Below are positions 1-8,943 of a stretch of 26,460 bases of DNA, piece after piece. The first letter of the stretch is position 1. Each line of letters begins with the position of its first letter. The notes below the pieces were generated by a model. It was not told where the DNA came from and ran no database searches. It was given only the letters and a program-made list of their open reading frames with translations. The translations under genes and the position numbers were made by a program. Source of the DNA: Chara braunii. Lineage: Eukaryota > Streptophyta > Charophyceae > Charales > Characeae. Location: contig BFEA01000456.1 in NCBI GenBank assembly GCA_003427395.1, forward strand, positions 514,962-541,421. Direction: 5' to 3'.

Positions 1-29
1 GGTTGTAGGGAATTTTAAGCCCTACAACC
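1..29. repeat. Perfect 10-bp inverted repeat at window edge
   Basis: GGTTGTAGGG at 1-10 pairs exactly with CCCTACAACC at 20-29 around a 9-base AT-rich loop, and a T-tract starts a few bases later (about 32-45). It may be the end of a transposon or a chance hairpin. The window edge prevents a decision. Confidence 0.6.
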
Positions 30-162
30 CCTTTTTTTTTTTTTTGGAATCCGACTTTGTTTAGGATTTTTAAAAAATTAAAAACTAAATTCGATATAAA
101 GAAAATTAAAAATATATACATAAAGAAAAGCTGGATTTTTTTTTTGTCATTTTTTATCATGA

Positions 163-163
<1 letters not shown>

Positions 164-213
<50 letters not shown>

Positions 214-246
214 AGCTATGTGTGTGTGTGTGTGTGTATGTGTGTG
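164..246. repeat. (GA)n followed by (TG)n microsatellites
   Basis: An uninterrupted GA tract (about 165-211) is followed after a few bases by a TG tract (about 219-246). Open frames through it encode only dipeptide repeats and are artefacts. Confidence 0.95.
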
Positions 247-392
247 CTGCCCCCGCTGTGCCTTCGCCTGCGTACGGGACAGCTGGTGTGTGTGTGTGTG
301 TGTGTGTGTGCGCCCGTGGTCATGGGGGTGGGGCGACCCCTCCCCCACCAACCAATCAATCAATCAATCAATCAACAAAAAAAAAAAAAACG

Positions 393-434
393 AAAATCGA
401 ATGAATCTTTCGTTAGAACATGGAAATATACAAT
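393..434 (+). repeat. 42-bp core repeat, copy 1
   Basis: Unique-sequence block after the A-tract of module 1. It contains ACATGGAAATATACA, which is shared with the blocks at 538-579 and 1974-2015. Confidence 0.8.
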
Positions 435-537
435 ACTGTGTGTGTGTGTGTGTGTGTGGGCCTGTTGGGGATGGGGGGGCGACCCCGCCCCCACTAATCA
501 ATCAATCAATCAATCAATCAACGAAAAAAAAATAAAA

Positions 538-579
538 AAAATCGAATGAATCTTCCGCTAGAACATGGAAATATACAAT
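538..579 (+). repeat. 42-bp core repeat, copy 2
   Basis: Differs from copy 1 at only a few positions (for example CTTTCGTT against CTTCCGCT). It again sits between an A-tract and a TG tract. Confidence 0.8.
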
Positions 580-633
580 CCTACCTATGTGTGTGTGTGT
601 GTGCGCGCCTGTGGGGCCAATCAATCAAGCAAT

Positions 634-712
<79 letters not shown>

Positions 713-735
713 CGAAAAAATATAAAAAAGCGCTG

Positions 736-1804
736 GTTTTTTTTTTTTTTTTTTTTTCGAAATACCTTTACTCACCCGAACCCCCCCAACCAAAAATTTA
801 TTATTTTTTTAATTTTTTTTTGTTTGAGGGGCTGGGGCTGGGGTTGCGCCGCCCCATGGCGCTTCCCAAATCCCCAACCCCCCTCCCCACTGGCCGCCAC
901 GTGGCTTCAACGTCGCTCGTCCACACGGATGCGTGCGCAGGGTCGATGGACTGGCCGCGTCTGCGGATTCGGCTGCGCTTGGCCGCCGCCGACGGGGATT
1001 CATAGCCACAACCCCAGGTAACACCCAGCGCCACCCTGACATCCAACTCAGTGGCCTGCGCCAAGATGAAACAGTCTCCCACAGCCAATTGCCACCCAGA
1101 TGATGAAGAAGAAGCTCAGCGCCAACAGTCCCTGATGAAGATGAAGTCCAGACGATGATATCCTGTGAGAAGATGCAGCTATGGCTGCATCGCCACTGGG
1201 ACCCCACTCCTGAGGAGGGTCAGTAGTGCACCACGTGCTCCAAACGCATCAGACGTCTGGTAGCCCAGACCGCTTTGACTCTCAGAGAGTCAGAGCGGAC
1301 AGCGTTGACCCCAGTCTGGTCTGCGCTCCGTAGGTCTGGCTATGTCCGCCGTCTCTACCACCGGAATCAGCAACAGCAACTTCCACCACGAAGTGTCAAC
1401 TGCCAAAACCCCAGGACCGATGTCCCCATCCTATCTATACCCTAGACTAGCCTAGACACGACCTAGACCGGACTGACTGACCGACCGGTACCGTTTCTGT
1501 TTCGGCCTCTAGGGCCTCTCCCTACCCGGCTATAGGCTATAGGACCGTCTATTAGCGTAGGCCCATTGGGCCTGTCTGTCCTAGGGGTAACCGGGTCTGC
1601 TATTCGCAGTTAGGGTAACTGTAGGAAATTCGAGTTAGTACTGGGCCCATATCTCCTATATTTACAAATATGTCCCTGACGAATTTTCCTTACAGGTAGG
1701 TCTCTTGGTTAGCCCTCAGCCAGACAAAATTATGAATCTGTTCCTACCTATGGTACAGCCTCGTCTGAGAGAGGCTACAGGCAACCTGGAACCAGCAAAT
1801 CATT
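736..1804. other. Unassigned stretch, no recognisable gene
   Basis: A T-tract (about 737-757), C-runs and a GC-rich part (830-1000) are followed by mixed sequence. No open frame here resembles a known protein. A 27-bp near-perfect palindrome lies at 1271-1297. Between about 1430 and 1620 the sequence is rich in short recurring words (CCTAG, CTATAGG, ACCGG). No RNA gene was recognised. Confidence 0.6.
1271..1297. repeat. 27-bp near-perfect palindrome
   Basis: TGACTCTC (1276-1283) and GAGAGTCA (1285-1292) pair around a single A. CGCT (1271-1274) pairs with AGCG (1294-1297), with one T/G position in between. Confidence 0.7.
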
Positions 1805-1816
1805 GCACAGAGTTAT

Positions 1817-1826
1817 GTGTGTGTGT

Positions 1827-1916
<90 letters not shown>
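1817..1916. repeat. (TG)n then (GA)n microsatellite
   Basis: A TG tract (1817 to about 1893, with one early interruption) passes directly into a GA tract (to about 1916). It precedes the third copy of the 42-bp core, as TG tracts do in the 285-735 field, although here the TG tract is not adjacent to the core. Confidence 0.95.
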
Positions 1917-1973
1917 ACAGGTAAGTCTTCAAACTCGCGGCTGCCTCACGCGACTTCCATCAACAGGATGAGC

Positions 1974-2015
1974 AAAATCGAATGGATCTTCCGGTAAAAC
2001 ATGGAAATATACACT
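1974..2015 (+). repeat. 42-bp core repeat, copy 3 (diverged)
   Basis: Shares AAAATCGAATG, ATCTTCCG and ACATGGAAATATACA with copies 1 and 2. It differs at about five positions and is followed by unrelated sequence. Confidence 0.75.
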
Positions 2016-3020
2016 GCCTGGTTGAATCTGCCCGACACCTGCGACGGAAAAATGCGAAAAACCGCCCGCCAGACAAAGTACCACAAAAGCAGCCTGGCCC
2101 CTCCCCAACTCGAACCCCGCCTTGCGGTTACATTTTTGCGTTTCCCCACGAAACGCAATGGGAGACAGTCTCAACCCCGCGGCTGCCGGGCAAAAAAACT
2201 TCCTGCGGCCAATGGAATGAATTTTGCAGGACACCTCGTGCGGGCCTCATTTTTGTTGGGCCCGGAGGGAGCGTCTTACGAGGACCGCCTTTTCCTTTGG
2301 GTATTAGTATAGTAGATTAGTAGAGTAGATAGATAGATCGATAGAAGTGTTGGCTGGTCGTGGGCCCAGTAGCTTCCTCTCGGGCCAAAGTGTCTGCGCA
2401 CAGGACCAGTTCAGATACTGGTCTGGGCCTGATGCAGTTAGCCTGAGTTAGGCGCGCCTGAGTGTTCGCTGCATTCTGATTGGCTCGTGGCCAATGTGTG
2501 ACACCGCAGCTGCATTTTCATTGGTCCACGTGTGACATGTCAGCGTCCTGGCTCTTGCCGGAAATATGCAGGGCCCAATCACACAGGCAAGGCCTTCCTC
2601 CAGAGCCTGAGTGAGCAGGCCAGGCTCAAGTGTTCCTGCCTAGGGCCTTTACCAGACGTGCCCAGGGCCCGGTTCGGTTGGAGAGCCCAATGTGGCTGCT
2701 CAGCTTCAGGTCTGGCGAGTAGGTCATGGTCACGCAGCATCAATGGGCTGTAACCGTCTGGCATGAGGCATGAACTCAGCAAGACCCTGGTTAGGACCCG
2801 ACGGGATTTCAAGCCCGCAAATGATTTCCGACAGGGAAATCCTTTGAACAACCTCTTGGGCCTTCTGCATTGACCCTTTCTGCGGTCACATTGGCCTGTA
2901 CTCAGGCCTAGTAGGCACATATTTGCAGGCCCCCCTTCACTTAGGCCGGCCAAGGCCTTTTCCAACACTGCCGAGGGACTCAAGTCCGAAAAAAAAAGAA
3001 AGTGCAAATCAACGCCCATA
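2016..3020. other. Unassigned 5' flank of the LINE insertion
   Basis: No protein family was recognised. A short GATA-type tract lies at about 2325-2343. CCAAT/ATTGG words at about 2478, 2491 and 2519, with CACGTG at 2528-2533 and the palindrome TGACATGTCA (2533-2542), look promoter-like, but no transcript can be tied to them. From 2550 to 3000 the sequence is rich in GGCC and CAGG words. The longest open frame (2579-3019, minus) resembles nothing I know. Confidence 0.5.
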
Positions 3021-3031
3021 GTCCAATGATT
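3021..3031. repeat. Target-site duplication, left copy
   Basis: GTCCAATGATT is identical to 8361-8371. With the preceding A the match is 12 bp, but that A may belong to the tail in the right copy. It lies directly outside the inverted 5' segment of the LINE. Confidence 0.85.
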
Positions 3032-3875
3032 GGTCCGGCCTTTTTCTCATTGTTAATACTATCCCGCACGTTTTGTGGTCCAGCCCCGGGTGCGGGCTGC
3101 GTGGGAGGATCATAGACCATCGTCGGGCTCCCTCCAGGTCATTGGACAAGAGGATGAGATCAATTCGGGATTTGGAAAGTCGAGCCGGATTGTTGTCCCT
3201 AATGCACGTGAATGTCCGTGCTTGGGGGTGTAGGCGTCGGAATGTGTCGAAGACAGAAAGAGTCTCACAGAGGTCAGCTACCATTTGCTCGTCCTCTAGC
3301 GCCGCAAAGGAGGGCGATTACTGGGGATTCCATCTGTCCAGGCCCTTATCAGGGGTCGCATTGAAGTCCCTTGCTATAATTAGAGGGATACCTTCCGGGA
3401 CTTGTGTACCCATTTTCCCCAAGAACTCCTTCCTTTCCCCCACTGAGTTTGGGGAGTAAATACAAAGGATACAGAGCAGTTCCAATTCTAACATTCCCAA
3501 GACTGAGGCCCATCGCCCTTCCACTTCGTCCACCTCCCAGTGAACCGGTTGGAACCTTGAGTCAGGGGGGATCCAAATTGCCACCCCTGTTGATCTAGGT
3601 CTTGGCGCATGGGATCTTATGGTTGTGTGAGGCCAAACTAGTTTGTGGGCTCTGTGATGATCTGGATGGTCTAGTAGGTGAGTTTCTTGTATGCAGATCA
3701 CGTCCGGCCATCGCCTGCCTCCTATTCCTCTCAGTTGGTCCCAAAAGGCCTGGCGTTTTTCTGGTTTACTCGATGCCAAGCCATTAACATTAAGGGATCG
3801 CAGGTCCAAGTCGGCTGAGTCAACGCATTTTTTCCATGACACTCTCCTACAGTACAATGTATCTAGGTCATCCAT
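3032..3875 (-). pseudogene. LINE ORF2, 5' part: APE-type endonuclease
   Basis: This is the N-terminal domain of the LINE ORF2 protein, which nicks target DNA to prime reverse transcription. Reading from an ATG at 3873-3875, the usual motifs appear in order: SLNVNGL (residues 27-33), CIQETHL (61-67, with the metal-binding Glu at 64), IYSPN (139-143), RDFNATPD (169-176), then after a stop SRIDLILLSND and LDHKT. These are the Asn, Glu, Tyr, Asp/Asn and Asp-His positions of the exonuclease-endonuclease-phosphatase fold. One in-frame TAA at 3318-3320 interrupts it, and the frame otherwise continues to the left breakpoint at 3032, where the target-site repeat begins. The usual Gly before DFN is Arg here. 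The RT domain that should follow is missing on this strand. Confidence 0.85.
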
Positions 3876-3934
3876 TGCTTAGCATCTGCCCCCACCGTAT
3901 AATGTATTTGGGCCGTCCGTTGTATAGTGTCTGC
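3845..3934 (-). repeat. 45-bp tandem duplication between LINE ORF1 and ORF2
   Basis: Two diverged 45-bp units (3845-3889 and 3890-3934) share words such as the ATACATT(G/A)TAC core. They sit between the ORF1 stop (3945-3947) and the ORF2 start (3875), and the first overlaps the ORF2 N-terminus. A third, weaker relic may follow at 3935-3970. Confidence 0.65.
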
Positions 3935-3944
3935 ACCCCTTATG

Positions 3945-5060
3945 TCATAGTGGATGCCATTGCCTAATATCCCATCTGTCCAAATGTAAAATTTTCTTCC
4001 GCACTATCCGGCATAGGCAATTACATATGTCATCCTCGGACCAGTATTCGCTAGCTTTTATTTTTGCGCATTGCAGGTCCAGGAGGGCATTGTGGCTGTA
4101 CTAACCCAGGTCGGATGATTTGTTGGGCTCAAAGAGTAGGTAGAGGTCGTTCCTCGCCATCTGCTCCTCATCGCCTCCAGATCTCATGCCAAATCTCATA
4201 CCCGCTCTGGCCCCTGGGGCAAAGTGCTTGGGGATGAAGGCAGACATTTGGTTAGTAAAGACCCGGTCACTTTCCTTGCTGTTTCCTTCTTGAGGCGAGA
4301 ACTCTCATCCCTGCAGTGTTACCACCCCATATTCCCCAATCGGCGAAAGGCCCATCTCCCATTTTCCGTCTGCTTTTCTAAGGGGGATTACGAGGACTCC
4401 ATTCAGCTTAGAGAGTGGCATCTCAAAGAGCCCCCGTTCAATGAGTTGCCATATCTTGAGTCTTCGTGAGGTCAGTCCCTCCTCGGGTGTTTCTACCCCC
4501 TTTGCCTCCGGTTGGCCATGCTCTTCCTGTGTGGGGGGGTGGAACCTGCTCCGGGCGACAACCAACATCCGTTGAAAGGCCTCTGCCCATATTAAGTGGG
4601 GAGGGGGACCGGATGTTAAGGAGGTTCTTAAGGAGGGGCTGTTGTTTAGGAGCCCTACCAGTTCCACATAAGACTTATCCCAATACTCCTCCCCTTCGTG
4701 CGGACAGTCCGATTGGAAGTGCTTGAGTATCCAATCTGCCACAATCTGGATTTTCTGATCCAGACTCATTTCGTGCGGGGGGGCGTCGGGGTCTGTTGGG
4801 TCTTGGGGGGGTTCCTCCATCTCAACATCCGTGGGAGGGGGGGTTGTGTCTACCTCCATCTGCTGTGCCCCAAAGGCATCCGAGCAAAAATCGGGGGCCA
4901 ATGGTTGTTGTGGTGGGGACTGTTGCTGTTCCTGGTCAGGCCCATCGGGTAGCGGGGTGTGCAGTTGCTATGTTTGTTGTGGCAACAGGGTGTGCGATTG
5001 CTGTGTTTGTTGTGCCTGCTGCATTTGCTGCAACTGTTGTTTATCCTTCGCCTGCTGCTC
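3945..5060 (-). pseudogene. LINE ORF1-like protein (broken)
   Basis: A long minus-strand frame ends with TGA at 3945-3947 and runs up to the inversion junction near 5060, about 370 codons. Three premature stops in the same frame break it: TAG 4968-4970, TGA 4305-4307 and TAG 4101-4103. The N-terminal part is Gln-rich and could form a coiled coil. A short duplicated Q/H/T/P segment flanks the first stop. Next comes a Pro/Asp/Glu-rich stretch (about 4770-4860), then a domain with MSLDQKIQIVADWILKHF that I cannot name. No CCHC knuckle or RRM is visible. Its place directly upstream of the endonuclease ORF is the reason for calling it ORF1. The first codons may be lost at the junction, so the true start is unknown. 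Confidence 0.7.
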
Positions 5061-5066
5061 CAGCCG

Positions 5067-7479
5067 TGTCCCCTGCGCTTGGTAATAATGGAAGCTCTGT
5101 CAGCCAACTTGCGACAGAACAAAGACCTCACACGTATTAAGATATCGAATATCCTGAAAGAGGCAATACCAATCTGCTCCTTGTTTGCTGATGACCTTAC
5201 CATAATGGTAGAAGCGACTGAGGCCAACATGGAAGAAATCTAGCACCTCATGAACAAATTCTGCCGCCGTCGGATATGACAGTAAATTGGGGACAAAAGA
5301 CTACGGGATGGTGGATGCACCACCAAGGAGGCAGACCCCCAGAAAACCCGAGAATCACATGGCTCCCCCCCGATGACCCCCTAAGAATTCTAGGGGCGCT
5401 GATCACTGCCAGAGGAAGGCCAGCATCGAATGACGACTGGCTGATCGGACCAGCACAAATCAAATTGGAAAAATGGAACAACCAACGCACATCCATCTTT
5501 GGGCGAACACTTGTCATTAACAATGTGATCTTGGCCACACTCTGGTATAAGGCCATCCTATATGGCCTATGAGTAACGGGGGGCTCAAAGCACTGAAACA
5601 ACAGCTGGCGACCTTCCTGTGGACGGGCAATAGTAACACCCCCCATGCCATAAGCCACGTTGCGTGGGACTCTGTGATCCAGCCTAAGAACAAAGGCGGT
5701 CTAGGTATTGTGGACCCGGCCACACAATTCCAGGCCCTCTCGATTCGTTGGCTTCAGCTTATCATCGTCTCACCGTCTTCCCCATGGGTCCCTCTTACCC
5801 TGGCACAAATCACGGACCACGCACCCGAATATCCACCGGAAATCGACCCCGCATATGGTTGGAAGATAGATACTGGAGGATACTGAGGAAGTACAGAAAC
5901 GGGGATCCTACCGACAAATACTGGGTGCGCCTTATACGAACATGGAGGAGACTCCCCCCCCCCAACCGGCCGATTCCAGAGAGGTGGGAAGAAATATTCA
6001 GGAAGCCCCTATTCAGCAACCGCCTAATAACGGACTCCGAAGGGTGTGTGCAGTCCGCGTCGGACTCACCATGGAAAGGTTGGGCGAAATGCAATGTACA
6101 AAGGGTTGGGGACCTGTGGGACGCAGAGGCAAGAAATTGGAAGTGCGCAGAGAGGTTACGAACAACACTACGCTATTGCCACCTAGCCAAAAGGGCCCTG
6201 ACTGAGTTGATTGATAGCCTCCCCCTCCACTGGTACGCCACTCTTAGAAAAGGCCCCTGCATAAAGGAAGATGACCGGGTAGGGCTGCCTGACCACGAGC
6301 AGGAGGTGGGGTACGTGCACCTCGCGGACCAGGCACGTGCTAATCGAAGTCTTTTTCATTCTAAAAGACGATAGACTGCGTTGTAATCATCGGCCCTTCA
6401 TATGGAAGGAGCTGAGGGATGTCTATCGCATCAGGGTCATTGATGAGGGAGGCCACCAGAGGGCGTATAGCCCAATGACTCCAATCGAGGACCTCCCCCT
6501 GGACCCTGACGAGTGGCAATGGACCGTGAACACCCCACCCAGGAAGGGAGAGACAAAAACACTGACACTACGCAATTTGAAGTCTAAATTCGTTTATCGT
6601 ATGCTCAGACCCAAATGTAGATTACGTGACCGCGTAGAGGACAGATGATATCGCCATCTCAATATAGACTGCAGACTACTGAAACCTATCCGGTGGTTTG
6701 CACACTACAACAAAAGACCTGTCAAGATCTCCGCACTCCAGTGGCAAATAGAGCATAGGTGTCTACCAACCAATGATTGGTTGATTGACCATACCCCCCT
6801 GGAACAACAGGGGAAGGCACTACCATGGTGCCACAAATGTCTCCTGAGGAGGAGGGCTGAGACCATCAAACATCTATTCCTCCAATGTCCCGCATCAGTA
6901 CTGTTATGGAGAAGCTGGGACAGGATTTGGTGTCATATTGTCCCCGGCACGGTCTGGCCATGGGACTGGAGGGCCCTTCTCTTGGGATATTACCCTCCAA
7001 TCCAGGGACAAACATTTGAGGAAAATATGTTCAGCCTAGCCAGACGGAGTGTCATGTGGACTATATGGTGGATAAGGTGCTGTCGTGAGATAGAAGGGGC
7101 GAGGGTGGAAGACGGTGAGGCCATGGAGCAAATCCGAACACTGGTCCAACACGAGATAGCGGCCCAATGGAAGACAGCTAAAGAAAAGCTCGACCTGATG
7201 AATACCTGGGGGGATATGAATAGGATAATCTCTACATTCAGCAAAAATTGGCTGGGTGGAGAGAGGGAGGGTTGGGTGGGCGAAGTGAAATGGACTGGCC
7301 GCCAACCTGAAAGGGAATCGCAGGGAGAACCCCGGACAAAGATAGTACGAGACTACCAGCTGATCTTTCACGACTGGACCACGATTGATCCCGGCACCCC
7401 GCTAAGACCTGCTCAGGACTTCGCAGACCCTTTCCCACCCCACCAGCTGGCCTTGGAAGAAATACTACCGGTTGCATGA
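5067..7479 (+). pseudogene. LINE ORF2, 3' part: RT catalytic box, post-RT region and zf-RVT finger
   Basis: The plus-strand frame enters the RT domain at CPL (5067-5075), just before the MEALSANL helix. The catalytic FADD box is at 5184-5195. Then come the typical LINE post-RT pieces: a GALITARGR-like segment (about 5395), W-x-GRTLVINNVILATLWY (about 5480-5560), TFLWTG and KNKGGLGIVDP (about 5610-5720). Further down is a zf-RVT finger, Cys 6829, Cys 6838, His 6871 and Cys 6886, in the pattern C-x2-C-x10-H-x4-C. The frame ends with TGA at 7477-7479. Breaks: TAG 5241-5243, frameshifts near 5265, 5570, 5870 and 6345, and TGA 6646-6648. From about 6345 to the end it is one frame with a single stop. 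RT blocks before the catalytic box are missing because of the 5' inversion and deletion. Confidence 0.85.
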
Positions 7480-8232
7480 GACCCGGTTTCTAGCAATATC
7501 AATAAACGGAGTAGCTGATAGGGACTTTGGATGGCTCCCAGCACGTATCACTTCAAAAAGTGGCGAGTAGTCAGCCATTCCAGCTAATTTAGCTGCCTGC
7601 TGTCCTGCCTACTCAGCTGCTTTGTAACTCTGGTTTTCTGCTCATCTGGTTATCCTTGCCTATCCTTGTTTACCCCTGTTTACCCCTGTTTATCCCTGCT
7701 TATCCCTGTCCCCTTCAGTGCATTCTCAGTCAGGAAGAGTTTGGAAGAGTAGATGGGGTAAGGGACGCTGGGCCCGGTTTCCAGCACAATACTGGTCTAT
7801 AAAGGAAGATTTATGGGACACTGGACCCGGTTTCCAGCAGGCGATGCCTGATTTCCCCTTGTTATTCCTGGATAATCTTAGTTCCTTTGGCCTGCTCAGT
7901 CAATCCCCTGGGTTGCCGGGTATTCAACGCTGGCAGACCTCACAATCCTCACTTTTTGCTCAGATATTTTTGATTGTGGTACATGGGTCACGGGACGCAG
8001 TGAGGACAGCTGATGGAGGGCAGGAGCTAGAGGAGGGAGGGAGATTCCACTGGTGCCCCCTGGTGGTTCTCCCCCCAGTACCCGACGGTGCTGCGGGTTA
8101 GGTGTGAAGGGTAAAGTTAGAATTGGGATGCTGGACCTGGTTTCCAGCCTAAGGGCGTCTCTCTCAAAGATGTACTATTTTGTATTGTTTTGTACAGATG
8201 TATTCATGGGATGCTGGGCCCGGTTCCCAGCA
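7471..8232 (+). repeat. Dispersed hairpin motif in LINE 3' UTR (about six copies)
   Basis: A roughly 25-bp motif with core GCTGGRCCYGGTTTCCAGC recurs at 7762-7786, 7815-7839, 8125-8148 and 8208-8232. Degenerate copies lie at 7471-7495 and 7521-7543. GCTGG and CCAGC pair as a short stem. All copies have the same orientation and lie between the ORF2 stop and the poly(A) tail. The remaining UTR sequence has no recognisable coding content. Confidence 0.75.
7651..7710 (+). repeat. Decamer minisatellite, six units
   Basis: Six head-to-tail 10-bp units of the form TAYCCYTGYY, exactly in register, inside the LINE 3' UTR. The later units are nearly identical. Confidence 0.85.
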
Positions 8233-8334
8233 GGTGAGGCTCCCCACCAATAGACGGAGCGCCCCGCCAGGCAAGCCTCAATCCCGGTGGTTCTCTTACC
8301 ACCACCAGGATAGTGGCTTTGTATATGGGCCTTT

Positions 8335-8360
8335 AAAAAACAAAAAAAAAACAAAAAAAA
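8335..8360 (+). other. LINE poly(A) tail
   Basis: (A)6-C-(A)10-C-(A)8 follows the 3' UTR and ends exactly where the right target-site repeat begins. This fixes the 3' end of the element. Confidence 0.85.
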
Positions 8361-8371
8361 GTCCAATGATT
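8361..8371. repeat. Target-site duplication, right copy
   Basis: GTCCAATGATT directly follows the poly(A) tail and is identical to 3021-3031. The flanks diverge immediately afterwards (TCTG here, GGTC after the left copy). Confidence 0.85.
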
Positions 8372-8943
8372 TCTGATCTGCAGTAAAACAAACCCCCACA
8401 TTCGCCTGTGTGCATTCAACAATCGGTTCGAAACGCCTGGAGAAATGCATAGCGGCCATAGATGCTGCGGATGGAACTTCATGGAAGAGCCTGGAATGAA
8501 TTTTTTGCAACCTTGTGGCGCGCAGCTTGCCATCGGCCGTAAGGGTTGGGATGTTGATGTTGATGTTGATGTTGATGTTGATAGAGACGAGAGATAGACA
8601 GATAGAGATCAGAGATAGAGATAGCGATGAAATGACAGTGCATCTGCTCACTTTTCGGTCTAGTGATCTTCAAAATGGCAAGAAATGCACGACGAATGCG
8701 AGTCCCACAAGCAACAGCCGGTTAGGGAAACTGGATCCACGACTCAGTACTTCAGTTGCAAACCAAAAATACGATTCAAATTTAGATAACCATCATGAAT
8801 TTCTTTTCATGTGTGTGAGCAGACATATCTTCATCTGCTTACGAGGGGAGATTGTTAGTGAAATTGAGAGGACATCTGCAACGAGTGCATTCAAGTCTAT
8901 TTTAAAACAAACAATAAGAAAACATTAGAGAAGGTGTTTAGCA
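8372..8943. other. Right flank of the LINE with GATGTT and GATA-type microsatellites
   Basis: (GATGTT)n lies at 8550-8582, followed by an impure GAGATA/GACAGATA tract to about 8629. A minus-strand frame at about 8390-8545 is open and has mixed composition, but I do not recognise it. No other structure was seen. Confidence 0.5.

Larger units (their letters stand above)
285..735. repeat. Composite ~145-bp tandem modules built from microsatellites
   Basis: Each module runs (TG)n, a G-run/C-run hairpin, (CAAT)n, an A-tract and then a unique 42-bp core. Module 1 (about 285-434) and module 2 (about 436-579) are complete, and their cores are offset by 145 bp. Module 3 (about 588-735) has a reduced G/C part, a much longer (CAAT)n run to about 711, and no core. 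The hairpin in module 1 pairs GGGGG-t-GGGG (324-333) with CCCC-t-CCCCC (337-346) around CGA. Module 2 has a similar one at 473-492. The open frames across this area are repeat artefacts. Confidence 0.8.
3032..8360. mobile_element. LINE (non-LTR retrotransposon) with 5' inversion, flanked by 11-bp TSD
   Basis: One insertion in two opposite-facing parts. The part from 3032 to about 5060 reads on the minus strand and holds ORF1 and then the APE-type endonuclease at the start of ORF2. The part from about 5067 to 8360 reads on the plus strand and holds the RT catalytic box, the post-RT region, a zf-RVT finger, a 3' UTR and a poly(A) tail. The order from left to right (endonuclease end, ORF1 start, junction, RT, tail) is what twin priming yields in L1-like elements. 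The matching 11-bp repeats outside both ends argue for a single event and not two insertions. The N-terminal and middle RT region between the endonuclease and the catalytic box is absent. Several stops and frameshifts show it is dead. A clade cannot be assigned by eye. L1-like is a reasonable guess. Confidence 0.88.

Noticed and set aside
157-735. Several open frames on both strands rich in CV, RE, HT and NQSI repeats
   Set aside because: They are translations of (TG)n, (GA)n and (CAAT)n. No independent coding signal.
1921-1967. GTAAGT...CAG segment resembling a tiny intron
   Set aside because: About 46 bp is too short for a usual intron, and there is no coding frame on either side.
3009-5060. 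Two independent LINE insertions head to head
   Set aside because: The shared 11-bp repeat outside the whole structure and the single poly(A) tail favour one inverted insertion. It remains the main alternative if an alignment to intact copies shows two families.
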